A stretch of DNA of 48,594 nucleotides from JBJXGF01 sp046153015 (GCA_046153015.1 JBJXGF010000326.1:1-48594); one strand, 5' to 3'; shown: positions 8,505 to 17,851, counted from the stretch's first letter. The notes: generated by a model not told the origin, from the sequence alone. Translations and numbers: made by a program.

Positions 8505-9836
8505 TCAAGCCCAGCTAACCCGCGCCACGGTCGCGGTCGTGCAGTAGTACACGTCGCGGTTGTCGCCGGCCGTGAGAAACATGCCGTTGGCGATGCGCGA
8601 GCCGGTAGTGACGCGGTCCAACACCTCCCCAGTCGAGACGTCGACCACAACGAGGTCGTCAGAGCCGCCATCGGTGAAGTCGTTGATGACGAGCTCGCCG
8701 CTCTCGGGGTAGACGATCGGTTGCATCGAGGCGCGCACATCGAGCTGCCAGGCCACGGCGAGCTCCGCGCCGTCGGTGCGCACCCCGGCCAGGCCGCCGT
8801 TCACCGAATCCCACGCGATCGCCGTGTGCAGTTCGGGTACATGCAGCGGGGGAGCGATGATCCCGCCGCCTGCGGTACCGAACGGTTCGATCTCGCCGAT
8901 GGCCCGATGGTCCTCGAGCGCCACCCGCAGCAACCGTTGGGCGCCCTGCCAAGGCGCAGGGCGACGCCAGGAGAGTTGTCGCCCAGGAGCCTCGGCGTAG
9001 CGGCCGTTCGGCTCGGTATGGTGGATCAGGCGGATCGATGGCAGATCTCCGCAGTCCATGATCCACACTCGACCGTCGGACAGGCATGCGTCCCACGCGA
9101 GGCCGTAACGATCCTCAGCGTTGCGGTAGCGGGGCCGCCAGTCGTCCACCGTGACGTCGTCCCCCTCGATCACCAGCCGCCACAGGTGCTCGGTGCCGGG
9201 CACGTACACGTGGTCGCCGGTGGCGGTGCGGTCAGCCGCGATGCGGCCCATCGACCCTTCGGGCAGCACGAGCGGCGCACCCAACAGCTCGAGCGTGTCG
9301 GGATCGAGGCGGCTGATCGTGGTGCCGCCCTGGCCTTCGAGCCGTAGGTCCTTGGTGATGAGCGTGCCATCGCTCAGCGCGAGCAGTCCGTTGTGGGAGC
9401 GGTCGACGGGAAGCTTGCGTTCGGCGAGCACCGCGCAGTCGTCCGGGTCGAGTCGATGCAGGTAGGCGCCGTTCACACCGATGATCGATCCGTTGGCGTG
9501 GGCGAGGATCGCCCCGCACCACACGTGTTCGCCGCAAGGCAGCTCCGGCGAGGAGGCCAGCACCTCCAGCGACTCGCCGTCGATGCGCTGCACCCATCCG
9601 AACGGCGGCGGTCCGCTGAAGGCGGCCATGGTGCCGCCGAGGTACCACTGGCCCGGCTCTCGTCGGATCACCATCACGTTCCAGCGGTCGTTGCGAACCG
9701 TCACGACGGAGGCGGTGCCCGACGCCGCATCGAGGCGTCCCGGTGCGGACTTCTGGCGACGGTTACCACCGCATTCCACCGGCCACGGCGACGGCCAGTA
9801 GCCCGGGTGCAGCTCGGCTCGGTCGAGCGGGGTCAT
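8505..9836 (-). CDS. Beta-propeller-like hypothetical protein
   Basis: 443 residues with repeated strand-turn-strand units such as IDGESLEVLASSPELPCG, LDPDTLELLGAPLVLP and VVVDVSTGEVLDRVTTGSRI, a pattern typical of quinoprotein/WD-type propellers. No signal peptide, metal site or PQQ ligands are evident. It begins with an ATGA overlap on the truncated crotonase upstream, so it belongs to the operon running from 11003 leftwards. The family is not named; a scaffold or sugar/lipid-binding role is only a guess. Confidence 0.65.
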   Translation of the reverse strand: MTPLDRAELHPGYWPSPWPVECGGNRRQKSAPGRLDAASGTASVVTVRNDRWNVMVIRREPGQWYLGGTMAAFSGPPPFGWVQRIDGESLEVLASSPELPCGEHVWCGAILAHANGSIIGVNGAYLHRLDPDDCAVLAERKLPVDRSHNGLLALSDGTLITKDLRLEGQGGTTISRLDPDTLELLGAPLVLPEGSMGRIAADRTATGDHVYVPGTEHLWRLVIEGDDVTVDDWRPRYRNAEDRYGLAWDACLSDGRVWIMDCGDLPSIRLIHHTEPNGRYAEAPGRQLSWRRPAPWQGAQRLLRVALEDHRAIGEIEPFGTAGGGIIAPPLHVPELHTAIAWDSVNGGLAGVRTDGAELAVAWQLDVRASMQPIVYPESGELVINDFTDGGSDDLVVVDVSTGEVLDRVTTGSRIANGMFLTAGDNRDVYYCTTATVARVSWA

Positions 9837-10201
9837 TCGCCGGTGAAGATCGGTCGGCGCTTCTCCAGGAAGGCGGCCATTCCCTCGAGTCGATCGCGGG
9901 TACCCGAACAGGCGCGCACCGCTTCGCGTTCGACGTCAAGCGCCTCCTCCAGCGGCGGAGCGCCAGCACCGACGACGCAGCGGAGTACACCGGCCACGGC
10001 CACCGGTGGCATCGCCGAAAGCTCTTCCTCACCAGCGGCGGTGAAGACCAGGACTCGGACCGAGCGGTCGGTGGCGGCGGCGTTCACCGTCTCCTCCACC
10101 GCGTCCATGTACTCCAGCGTCATTCGGTTGATCGGCGGGTCGTTGTTGGTGAGGGTAAGTACCCCGCCGTCCTGGCTGACGATCAACGCGTTGCCTGCCA
10201 T
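9833..10201 (-). pseudogene. Enoyl-CoA hydratase with in-frame internal deletion
   Basis: 122 residues against ~260. The first ~58 residues match a crotonase start (ALIVSQDGGVLTLTNNDPPI, then VRVLVFTAAGEE) and the last ~62 match its C-terminal helices (LSAMPPVAVAGVLR to RDRLEGMAAFLEKRRPIFTGE). The ~140 residues with both oxyanion loops and the catalytic region are absent, yet the frame is kept. It starts one base after the stop of the intact crotonase upstream and overlaps the next gene by four bases, so the operon spacing survives. Catalytically dead by inspection. Confidence 0.75.
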
Positions 10202-10202
10202 G

Positions 10203-11003
10203 TCAGCGACCCTTGAACTGCGGGTCGCGCTTCTCAAGAAACGCAGCGCGGGCCTCACGGCCGTCAGCGCTGGCGAACGCCCGGCGGATGTGGTGCAGCT
10301 CGTAGCGAAGCTGGCCCTCCAGATCCCGATGCGCCGTGGCCTCGCGCACAACCCGCTTGGTCGAACGGCCGGTGATGGGCGACAGCGACGTGAGCTGCTG
10401 GCAGTAGTCGGCGAAACGACCGGCGAAGGCGTCGTCGTCGGTCACCTCACCCACGAGACCGAGCTCCTTCGCCTCGTCGCCGAGCACGGTGCGGTTCTCG
10501 AGCAGAAAGCGCATCGCCTGCTCATAGCCCACGAGCTGGCTGAGCGTGAAGGACATGCCGCCGTCCGGGGACCCGCCGATGCGGGGGTAGCCGGCCATGA
10601 GGCGGGCGCTGCGCGCCATGATGCGGATGTCCGCCGCCAGTGCAAGGGACAACCCTGCGCCGACCGCGACGCCGTTGATGCCGGCGACGATCGGCTTGTC
10701 GCATCCATACCGCAGCGTTGAGCAGAACCGGCTCACCCAGCCGAGGTCGTCCAGCAGCGCGTTCTGCGCGGTCATGCCGGAGTGGTCGACGTCCCGGTCG
10801 CCGGTGAGGTCCAAGCCGGCACAGAATGCCTTGCCGGAACCGGTGAGACCGATGATCCAAGTGTCGTCGTCGCTGGTTGCGTCCTCCACAGCGTCGAGCA
10901 CCGCCCAGGCCAACTCCTCGGAGATCGCGTTCATCTTGTCGGGGCGGTTGAGCCGAATGGTGCGGACGTGGCCGTCCTGGGTGACTTCGACGACGTTGGA
11001 CAT
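10203..11003 (-). CDS. Enoyl-CoA hydratase/isomerase family protein
   Basis: 266 residues, full length. The oxyanion loops are KAFCAGLDLTGDRD and NGVAVGAGLSLALAADIRIM. Its active-site region (MAGYPRIGGSPDGGMSFTLSQLVG) carries an Asp in SPDGG rather than the hydratase Glu pair, which suggests isomerase or related crotonase chemistry on an acyl-CoA. It is first in a tight operon with the deleted crotonase (one-base gap) and the propeller-like protein. The C-terminus (AAFLEKRDPQFKGR) is typical. Confidence 0.85.
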   Translation of the reverse strand: MSNVVEVTQDGHVRTIRLNRPDKMNAISEELAWAVLDAVEDATSDDDTWIIGLTGSGKAFCAGLDLTGDRDVDHSGMTAQNALLDDLGWVSRFCSTLRYGCDKPIVAGINGVAVGAGLSLALAADIRIMARSARLMAGYPRIGGSPDGGMSFTLSQLVGYEQAMRFLLENRTVLGDEAKELGLVGEVTDDDAFAGRFADYCQQLTSLSPITGRSTKRVVREATAHRDLEGQLRYELHHIRRAFASADGREARAAFLEKRDPQFKGR

Positions 11004-11042
11004 GGAGTCACGCTATGGCGACGTGTCAGTAGCGTCAAACTA

Positions 11043-11157
11043 CTCACACGACGCGAGCGCCGACGGTTACGTCGCCACGGTGTGCAACGGTGTGGTCATC
11101 GCCGAGTTCGACGGACCCACCGGCGACCGCGGTGGCCGAGTGCTGCGATCGCAGTGA
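11043..11157 (+). pseudogene. Possible amidohydrolase C-terminal relic
   Basis: A short coding-like segment, ADGYVATVCNGVVIAEFDGP then TGDRGGRVLRSQ and a stop. It resembles the extreme C-terminus of amidohydrolase-3/D-aminoacylase proteins (G..AT..NG.......TG..PGR.LR). Nothing upstream supports the rest of such a gene. Weak call based on a short match. Confidence 0.35.
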
Positions 11158-11202
11158 TCCGCGAACCCCACGGGAGGGGAACTGGAGCAACCGCCGCGTC
11201 GC

Positions 11203-12558
11203 TCAGCGCATCTCGCGCAGGATCGGCTGGGTGAGGAAGGTCGACACGACCGTCACCAGGCCGATGGCGCCCGCCCCGGCGAACGTCCAACGGATGTCGG
11301 TTGCCTGGGCGATGAGGCCGGCCGCAAGCGCGCCGATCGGCATGAAACCCTGCTGCGCGAGGGTGTACAGGCTCATCACCCTGCCCATCAGCGCAGCGGG
11401 TGTGTGCGCCTGGATGAGCGACTGGTTCATGTTGATGTAGAAGCCGCCGCACATGCCCATCACCAACAGCAACGCCATGGCCTGGTAATAGCCGGGGCTC
11501 AGGCCGACCAGGGCGATGATCGTCGTGCCGCCCATCATCGCCTGCATGAACCGGGCGCCTTTCCTGGGAAGGTCCCCCCGGCGCATGATGTAGACCGACG
11601 AGATAGACATGCCGATGCCCATCATGGCCATGAGGGCGCCGGCGTCGCCGCCGTCACGCCCGAAGGATTCCTTCACCAGCGAGGGCAACAGCGTCATCGC
11701 CACCGAGCCAAGGCACAGGTTCCCGACGATCAACAGGCCGAACAAGGGTCGCAGGCCGCGGTCCGCCCAGACGTGGCGGGCGGCTTCACCAACACCACTG
11801 CGCATCGACGTGCGCGGTGCTGTGCTGCTGCCGGCTTGGCTCGGCGGGAGCGGCAGTCGGACGAGGAATACGAGTCCGACGAGCAGCAGGCCGGCCATGA
11901 AGAAGAAGGCGGCTTCGATGCCGAACAGCCCGCCGATCATCTGGGCGAGGACGGGCCCGAGGATCATCGACCCCGTCATCGTCAGCGCGTTCAAAGCGAT
12001 CGCGTTGAGGAGTTGCTCGCGTCGCACCAGGACCGGGACGAGTGCCAAGCGAACGGGCTGGCCGAGAGCGTTGAAGCCGCCCGCTGTCAGCGTCAGGACA
12101 ATCGTGGACGTCATGCCGATCGTGCCGGCGGCCAACAGCACGCCCGTGACCGCAACGACGGCCAGGCCACCCAATTGGCTGACGACCAGCAGCGTCCTGC
12201 GGTCGACCCGGTCCGCCAAAGCGCCCGCCTGGAGCACCAGGAGCAGTACGGGAAGGCCGATGGTGAAGCCGACGAGCCCAGCCGAGCCTTCGTCTCGACC
12301 GAGCACGTCGACGACGAGCCAGATGTAGGCGAACCTCTGGGCGTTCTGGACCAACGCGAACGTGACCACATTGCCCCACAGCAGCCGGAACGGTCGCTCC
12401 CGTAACGCGTTCTGCCGGTTTACTTTCGGGGATTCGCCTTGTGAACCAGGTGCCGGCGACGATTCCTCCAAAGCGACGCCGTCAACTGCTGTCGAGCCGA
12501 CACCGCTGCTTTCCTCCACGCCCACCTGCCCATCCTGGAAGTCGCTCAACCATGCCAC
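11203..12558 (-). CDS. MFS transporter (MFS_3/EntS-like)
   Basis: 451 residues. An unusually long hydrophilic N-terminal stretch (~55 residues) precedes about eleven or twelve hydrophobic segments, starting near LLWGNVVTFALVQNAQRFAY. The loop GALADRVDRRTLLVVSQ is the MFS motif A, and a matching loop occurs in the second half (QAHTPAALMGRVMSLYTLAQ). The family includes enterobactin exporter-like and drug efflux proteins; the cargo here is unknown. The true start may lie downstream near VNRQNALRERPF. No adjacent regulator is obvious. Confidence 0.85.
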   Translation of the reverse strand: MAWLSDFQDGQVGVEESSGVGSTAVDGVALEESSPAPGSQGESPKVNRQNALRERPFRLLWGNVVTFALVQNAQRFAYIWLVVDVLGRDEGSAGLVGFTIGLPVLLLVLQAGALADRVDRRTLLVVSQLGGLAVVAVTGVLLAAGTIGMTSTIVLTLTAGGFNALGQPVRLALVPVLVRREQLLNAIALNALTMTGSMILGPVLAQMIGGLFGIEAAFFFMAGLLLVGLVFLVRLPLPPSQAGSSTAPRTSMRSGVGEAARHVWADRGLRPLFGLLIVGNLCLGSVAMTLLPSLVKESFGRDGGDAGALMAMMGIGMSISSVYIMRRGDLPRKGARFMQAMMGGTTIIALVGLSPGYYQAMALLLVMGMCGGFYINMNQSLIQAHTPAALMGRVMSLYTLAQQGFMPIGALAAGLIAQATDIRWTFAGAGAIGLVTVVSTFLTQPILREMR

Positions 12559-12827
12559 GTCAGCCGTCGCGGTTCGCGATCGCTGACCCGACAGCGCCGA
12601 GTCGACCGCAGCGGCGCCGAGCGGAGAAGGGTCGGCCTTTCACCGACGGATGCGCTGCACGAAGGACCGCTCGTGGGTGGACGGTCGGTCGGCGTCCGCC
12701 GGTCGCCGGCACATGGGGCTTTGGGCAACCCGAACGGGTGGTCGACGCAGAGCGTTCGCATCCCGGCGAGCGGGCTTGCTCGGCGCGGTCCTTGATGCCG
12801 GCGAGGGGCTGCTCGAGTGCTTCGTGG

Positions 12828-12930
12828 TGTGTAGACCACGGGGAACAAGCAAATCTGGCTCACGTGGTCGGGGATACCGAGCAGTTCGGCGACGGCGTCG
12901 GCCTCGTTGAGGTACAAAGGCAGCCATTCC
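12828..12930 (-). pseudogene. Nitroreductase-like relic
   Basis: About 30 residues (LNEADAVAELLGIPDHVSQI, then CLFPVVYT) match the helix and strand near the C-terminus of nitroreductases (E..VAELLGIP..V.Q...PVAYT), but the flavin-binding N-terminus and the last strand are missing. Compare the intact nitroreductase at 25969-26619. The rest of 12559-12984 shows no other recognisable gene. Confidence 0.45.
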
Positions 12931-12984
12931 GACTTCTACCATTCGCCTGGTCATCGGGCGACTCGCCGCTCGGCTGTGAGGTCG

Positions 12985-13980
12985 TCAGTTCTGCAGGTGG
13001 GGCAACACGTGCTCGGTGAACTGCTCGAAGGTGTCGTGGCTCAGCGGCGCGCACATCAGCGAGTCGAGCTGGCATTCCTCCCGCAGCCGGGCCAACTTTT
13101 CGAGGACCTGGTTGGGGGTGCCCCACACGATGACGTCGTCCACGTAGCGCGCGATGGGGTCTGCTGGGTTCATGGAGCGTTCCAGCGACGGCGCAATGAC
13201 CTTCGACTTGTCCCCGGCGTAGGCATCCACGACCCACGTTGCCCCCCGCCGCGCGATCTGCTCGGCCTCGGCGCTGGTGGGCGCCACCGCCAAGAACCGA
13301 GCCGTCGGCAACTCCCGGCCTTCGATGCTGTGACCGTTCGCTTCGAGACCCGATCGATAGCGTTCGCGCTTGGTTGCGAGCTCGGCGAAGGTCGAGTGCG
13401 GATCAAGGAGGATGCTGTGACCCGCACCAGCCGCCCAGTCCAACGCATCGGGCGAGGTGGAGGCGACCCAGCTCGGCAGCTCCCGCTGGAGCGGTTTGGG
13501 TAGGACCTCGACGTCGTGGAACTGATGGAACTTGCCGTTGAAGGTCAGGCGCTGGTTTCGCCAGGCGGCCAGGACGATGGCGACGTTCTCACGGAACAGC
13601 TCGACACTGTCGTGGGGATCGACACCGAAGTTCTCGAACTCCTGGCGGTCGAAACCGCGCCCGGCTCCCCAGTTGACCCGACCGCCCGACAACACGTCGA
13701 GCAATGCGACCTCCTCGGCCAGGCGCAACGGATGGTAGAACGGCGCCAACGAGACGGCCGTACCGATGCGAAGGCGCGACGTGCGATCGGCGATGTGCAT
13801 GCCCATCAGGTGCACCGACGGGCACACCGAATAGGTCGTGAAATGATGCTCGGCCAACCAAACGCAGTCGTAGCCGGTCTTGTCCATCACGTCGATCCGT
13901 TCAAGCGCACGCGCATAGACGACGTCGAGCGGCACCCTCCGGCCCGGCCAGCTGAAGAACTGCAGCACGCTCACTTTCAC
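12985..13980 (-). CDS. LLM class flavin-dependent oxidoreductase (bacterial-luciferase-like)
   Basis: About 331 residues, full length. Signature parts are VWLAEHHFTTYSVCPSVHL, RIGTAVSLAPFYHPLRLAEE and LDVLSGGRVNWGAGRGFDRQE, the FMN-type luciferase/alkanal monooxygenase pattern; the EHHF and GRG.D.QEF words are classic. I favour the GTG at 13980 with an upstream GAGG rather than 14007. The reaction is probably flavin-dependent oxygenation with an unknown substrate. A second, F420-type LLM gene follows upstream on the same strand, so these may be co-transcribed. Confidence 0.85.
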   Translation of the reverse strand: MKVSVLQFFSWPGRRVPLDVVYARALERIDVMDKTGYDCVWLAEHHFTTYSVCPSVHLMGMHIADRTSRLRIGTAVSLAPFYHPLRLAEEVALLDVLSGGRVNWGAGRGFDRQEFENFGVDPHDSVELFRENVAIVLAAWRNQRLTFNGKFHQFHDVEVLPKPLQRELPSWVASTSPDALDWAAGAGHSILLDPHSTFAELATKRERYRSGLEANGHSIEGRELPTARFLAVAPTSAEAEQIARRGATWVVDAYAGDKSKVIAPSLERSMNPADPIARYVDDVIVWGTPNQVLEKLARLREECQLDSLMCAPLSHDTFEQFTEHVLPHLQN

Positions 13981-14068
13981 AACAGACCTCGCAATTAGTC
14001 TCGTCAAAGCACGGGCCGCAGAACATAGCGGGCCGCCCGGCCCCGTCGAGCCGCAACACAGCGGGTTG

Positions 14069-15085
14069 TCAGCTGCGTGCTGCTTCGACCGCCTCGGTGA
14101 TGGCCTCGGGTGAGGGCTGGGCGCCGTAGAACATCATGGTGGTGCGATCGGCGAACGCGTTGCGGGCGGCGATCTTGCGTCCGACCTCGCCAGGCGAGCC
14201 GGTGACGGCCACCAACTCGAGCAGATCGTCGTCGATGCGGTCCGTCATCTCCCGCCAGCGGCCCTGCTTGCTCATCGTGTTGAGCTCCGGCTGGAGATCG
14301 CCATAGCCGTGATGGTGGAGCACTCCGGCGTAGGCGGGGGTGGAGCCGTAGAACGCCAGCTGCGCTCGGGCCTTGAGCCGGGCATCGGCCAAGGAGGCTT
14401 CGTCGTTCCCCATGGCGACGATGGTGAGACAAGCCACGTCGATCGCTCCGGCGGGGCGGCCGGCGGCCTCGGCGCCCGTTGCCAGCGCGGGCAGCGTCTC
14501 AGTGGCAAGAAACTCTGGGGTATGGAAGGGGTGCACGAAGAACCCGTCGGCCACCTCGCCGATGGTGCGCATCATGTGTGGGCCGACGCCCGCGAGGTAG
14601 ATCTTCGGTGCGGCCACGTCGAGGGGGCCGGGGTTGAAGAACGGCGGCATGAGCGTGTGGGTGTAGAAGTCCCCACGGAAATCGAGCTTGTCGCCGGTGC
14701 TCCAACAATCCCAGATCGCCCGCACGGCGTGCACGTACTCGCGCAGGCGCTCCGCCGGCTTCGACCACGCCATGCCGTAGCGCTTCTCGATGTGGGGCTT
14801 GATCTGGGTGCCAAGGCCCAAGATGAAGCGGCCCTCGGTGAGCACCTGCAAGTCCCAGGCGATGTGCGCGCTCAGCATCGGCGTGCGGGCGAAGGCCACG
14901 GCGATGGCGGTGCCGAGCTCGATGCGGCTCGTGGTCTGGCTCGCCAAGGTCAACGGAACGAACGGATCGTGACCGGCTTCGAAGCTCCACGCCCCGTCGA
15001 GGCCCATCGCCTCGAAGCCGGCAGCCTCCTCGCCGCCGCCTCGCAGCTTCATCGATAGCGCACCGTCGAGTTTCACCGTCTGCAC
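14069..15085 (-). CDS. F420-dependent LLM oxidoreductase (TIGR03617-like)
   Basis: About 338 residues, full length. It shows GLDGAWSFEAGHDPFVPLTL, ELGTAIAVAFARTPMLSAHI and EGRFILGLGTQIKPHIEKRY, the N-terminal barrel strands typical of actinobacterial F420-type LLM proteins of this subgroup, then LAGVGPHMMRTIGEVADGFF. The GTG at 15085 is favoured because the protein family begins near VKLDG; the frame is open to 15124. Likely transfers hydride to or from F420; the substrate is unknown. Confidence 0.82.
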   Translation of the reverse strand: MQTVKLDGALSMKLRGGGEEAAGFEAMGLDGAWSFEAGHDPFVPLTLASQTTSRIELGTAIAVAFARTPMLSAHIAWDLQVLTEGRFILGLGTQIKPHIEKRYGMAWSKPAERLREYVHAVRAIWDCWSTGDKLDFRGDFYTHTLMPPFFNPGPLDVAAPKIYLAGVGPHMMRTIGEVADGFFVHPFHTPEFLATETLPALATGAEAAGRPAGAIDVACLTIVAMGNDEASLADARLKARAQLAFYGSTPAYAGVLHHHGYGDLQPELNTMSKQGRWREMTDRIDDDLLELVAVTGSPGEVGRKIAARNAFADRTTMMFYGAQPSPEAITEAVEAARS

Positions 15086-15181
15086 CCCTGGCTCCGAGCG
15101 GTCGGTGGTACCGGGCGACCGCAACCCCGGTGGGCGAGCCTACGTCGCGGCGTCGCGTCGCAGCACTCGGGGGTTTCGTAG

Positions 15182-15325
15182 CGAAGCGGTGCCCAGAAGG
15201 AGATCGCCGTCCAACTGATCGACGCGATGGCCATCGCGTGGCACGACAAAGAACGTCGCCAAGACCGGGTGATGCGGGGCGTCCGCCACTTCGATGCGAT
15301 CGAGCCGTTTCGGTGCGCCGTGTAG
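15182..15325 (+). pseudogene. Unassigned gene C-terminal relic
   Basis: An open segment following an in-frame TAG reads KEIAVQLIDAMAIAWHDKER then RQDRVMRGVRHFDAIEPF and stops just before the BenE gene. The composition is coding-like, but only an internal ATG (15227) could start it. I do not recognise the family. It may be the tail of a lost gene once upstream of the transporter. Confidence 0.3.
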
Positions 15326-15334
15326 CTTCGCCCG

Positions 15335-16573
15335 GTGTCGATCCTGAAGGACTTCTCGCTCTCCACGGTCACCGCCGGCTTCGTCTCGGCGCTGGTCGGG
15401 CTGGCGACGGGGGTTACGCTCATCTTCGAAGCGGCCAACAGACTCGGCGCGACCGATGCCCAGGTCAGCTCCTGGGTGTGGGCGTTGTGTATGGGGATGG
15501 GCGTGCTGACCTTCGTCCCGTCGCTGCTCTTGCGGATGCCGGCGATGGTCGCCTTCTCGGCACCTGGTGCGGTGGTTCTGGCGACCCTGGCGCCCGGGGA
15601 GTTCACGCTGGCCCAAGGTATTGGGGCCTTCATCCTGAACGGTGTCGCCATGGCAATCGTCGGCTTCACCGGTCTTTTCGAACGGTTCATGGACCGCATC
15701 CCGGGCCCGCTCGCCGCCGCCCTGCTGGCCGGCGTCATCGCCCGGTTCGCCGTCGTCGGATTCGTCGATGCGAAGACAGCGCCTTGGCTCGTGCTCTTCG
15801 CCACCGCGGCCTACTTGGTGACGAGGCGGTTCGCGCCGGCGTACGCCGTGGTCGGCATGCTGGCCGTGGGATTGCTGACCTCGCTCGCGTCGGGCTCCAT
15901 GCAGACCGAACAGCTGACCTTGTCCTTGGCGAAGCCGATCGCCGTTGCGCCAACGTTCACGCTGGCCGCCTTGGTCGGCATCACCATCCCGCTGTTCGTG
16001 GTCACGATGGCCGGTCAGAACCTGCCAGGGGTGGCCGCCTACCGCGGTTCGGGCTATGACGTGCCAACCTCGAAGATGTTGGGCGGGACCGGCCTCGGCA
16101 CCGTCGCCCTGGCGCCCTTCGGCGGCTTTACCTTCAATCTCTCCGCCGTGATGGCGATGATCTGTGTGCACCCCAGCACCCACCCCGATCCTCGTCGTCG
16201 CTACACCGCGGCGCTCGCCGCAGGTGCCTTCTACCTCCTGGCCGGCACCCTCGGATCGTCGATCACCGGATTGCTCCGTGCGTTTCCCCCCGAGCTGGTG
16301 CACATCGTCGCCTCCCTGGCGCTGGCGCCCGTCGTGACGTCGAGCTTGACCGCCGCTGTTCGAGAGGACAAACACCGCGACGCGGCGAGCCTCACCTTCC
16401 TGGTCACCCTGTCGGGTGTCTCGGTGGGACCGATCGGCTCCCCGCTCTGGGGCGCCGCCGCCGGCCTGGCCGCAACCGCGCTCGCATCGACACGATTTCG
16501 GGCCGTTCTTCGCCGCCCATCGGCCCGGCGCACCGAGCCAGGACCTACCGCCGCGAGCGGCGTGGACCGGTAG
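15335..16573 (+). CDS. BenE-family benzoate/H+ symporter-like transporter
   Basis: 412 residues from a GTG. It begins MSILKDFSLSTVTAGFVSAL, followed by about twelve hydrophobic segments. The family signature near residue 226 (VTMAGQNLPGVAAYR) and the loop GFTFNLSAVMAMICVHPSTH are clear. BenE carriers import benzoate or related aromatic acids with protons. The neighbouring CoA-transferase and crotonases fit an acid-activation pathway. Two other BenE copies in this window are broken (19.5-20.2 kb and 25.8-25.9 kb), leaving this as the only intact one. Confidence 0.9.
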   Translation: MSILKDFSLSTVTAGFVSALVGLATGVTLIFEAANRLGATDAQVSSWVWALCMGMGVLTFVPSLLLRMPAMVAFSAPGAVVLATLAPGEFTLAQGIGAFILNGVAMAIVGFTGLFERFMDRIPGPLAAALLAGVIARFAVVGFVDAKTAPWLVLFATAAYLVTRRFAPAYAVVGMLAVGLLTSLASGSMQTEQLTLSLAKPIAVAPTFTLAALVGITIPLFVVTMAGQNLPGVAAYRGSGYDVPTSKMLGGTGLGTVALAPFGGFTFNLSAVMAMICVHPSTHPDPRRRYTAALAAGAFYLLAGTLGSSITGLLRAFPPELVHIVASLALAPVVTSSLTAAVREDKHRDAASLTFLVTLSGVSVGPIGSPLWGAAAGLAATALASTRFRAVLRRPSARRTEPGPTAASGVDR

Positions 16574-16651
16574 CTGCTCGCGTCGACCGTGTTGCGCTCG
16601 TCGGGTGTGGTGAGCGCAGTCCGACGGCGTTGCCGGCCTTCAGCTGTGCGC

Positions 16652-17851
16652 TCAGAACGGTCTCGTCGTCCCCGAAGCGGTGTCGGCCACCACGACGCCG
16701 GCTGCGGTGAGGGCGTCGATGCGGGCGTCGTCGTAGCCCAGCACCTCGGCGAGCACGGCGCGGTTGTCGGCTCCCCGGGGGGCCAGGTGCCCGTTGGTGC
16801 CGATGCCGGCACCTCGAGCGGGTCGGGCGGGTACGACGAAGCCTCCCGCGACGTTGGCGAACAGCTCTCGGTGCGCGGCCCAGTCGGTGGCGGCCAGTTC
16901 GTCGATCGAGCGCAGCTCGGCGGCGGTGAACGGCGAGCGTGCCTCCAGCGTGGTGCGGAAGTGGTCGAAGGAGTCGAACGACGCCGCCCATTCGGTGATG
17001 ATGGCGAACAGCTCGGCCTTGTTCGCCTCGCGGTCGACGGGGTCTGCGAAGCGGGGGTCGTCGGCCAGTTGTGGCCGCTCCAGCGCCACCACGAGGTGGT
17101 CAAACCAAGCGACCGGGCTGCCGGCGATGCCCCACACCGCGCCGTTGGGCAGCACCAGCAGCGGGCTCTGGTCGCAGGCGCCGGGGTTGGTGGTGTCCCA
17201 TCCGCCGGCCAGCTCGGTGGAGACCCATTCCTGGATGTAGACGAGCGATTCGATCATGCACACATCGAGGTGGCCGCCACGCCCGGTACGCGCCGCTTGG
17301 ACCAGTAGAGCGTTGATAGAGCCGGCCGCCGTCATCGCCGTGGTCACATCGCCCAACACCAGCGCCGGCTGGTGGGCTGGTCGGCCGATCTTGCGGCGGT
17401 CGTACTCGAGCAGGCCCGATTCGAGGTGGCCCATCGGTGCGTAGGCCCGGCGGTCGGCCCACGGGCCGTCTTGGCCGAACCCGGTGATCGAGCAGTACAC
17501 CAGCGCGGGGAACCGCTCGCACATCTCCGCTGGGCCCAGCCCGAACTTGGCCATAACGCCGGGCCGGTAGTTCTCCACCAGCACGTCGCAGGTGGCGAGC
17601 AGTTCGAGCAGGAGATCGGTGGCGCCTGGAGCGGCGAGGTCGATCGAGCAGAACCGCTTGCCGGCGTTCTGCTGGGCGAAGTACGGGGTCATCCCGGCCT
17701 CGCCGATCGGCGGGAAGGCTCGGCTCATGTCGCCCTCGGGCGGCTCGATCTTGATGACCTCTGCCCCCTGGTCGGCCAACATCCGCGTGGCCAGGGGTCC
17801 AGCCACCACTCTGGTGAGATCCAGCACGCGAATGCCGTCGAGTGGTCCCAT
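16652..17851 (-). CDS. CaiB/BaiF (class III) CoA-transferase
   Basis: 399 residues. The start at the ATG at 17851 is fixed by GPLDGIRVLDLTRVVAGPLA, the universal family N-terminus. The catalytic Asp (~167) lies in VLGDVTTAMTAAGSI, matching Asp169 of formyl-CoA transferase. Also visible are VENYRPGVMAKFGLG and CSITGFGQDGPWADR. It moves CoA between carboxylic acids through an aspartyl-CoA thioester. Lying tail to tail with the BenE carrier, it may activate an imported acid. The open frame upstream of 17851 lacks homology. Confidence 0.9.
   Translation of the reverse strand: MGPLDGIRVLDLTRVVAGPLATRMLADQGAEVIKIEPPEGDMSRAFPPIGEAGMTPYFAQQNAGKRFCSIDLAAPGATDLLLELLATCDVLVENYRPGVMAKFGLGPAEMCERFPALVYCSITGFGQDGPWADRRAYAPMGHLESGLLEYDRRKIGRPAHQPALVLGDVTTAMTAAGSINALLVQAARTGRGGHLDVCMIESLVYIQEWVSTELAGGWDTTNPGACDQSPLLVLPNGAVWGIAGSPVAWFDHLVVALERPQLADDPRFADPVDREANKAELFAIITEWAASFDSFDHFRTTLEARSPFTAAELRSIDELAATDWAAHRELFANVAGGFVVPARPARGAGIGTNGHLAPRGADNRAVLAEVLGYDDARIDALTAAGVVVADTASGTTRPF

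Noticed and set aside
9393..10721. 442-residue plus-strand open frame
   Set aside because: Runs opposite the propeller-like and crotonase genes, whose motifs are clear; no independent evidence.
11404..12405. 333-residue plus-strand open frame
   Set aside because: Antisense to the MFS transporter; His/Gln/Arg-rich with no recognisable domain.
15140..16375. 411-residue minus-strand open frame
   Set aside because: Antisense to the intact BenE gene; low-complexity Arg/Gly/Glu/His composition, a GC-driven shadow.
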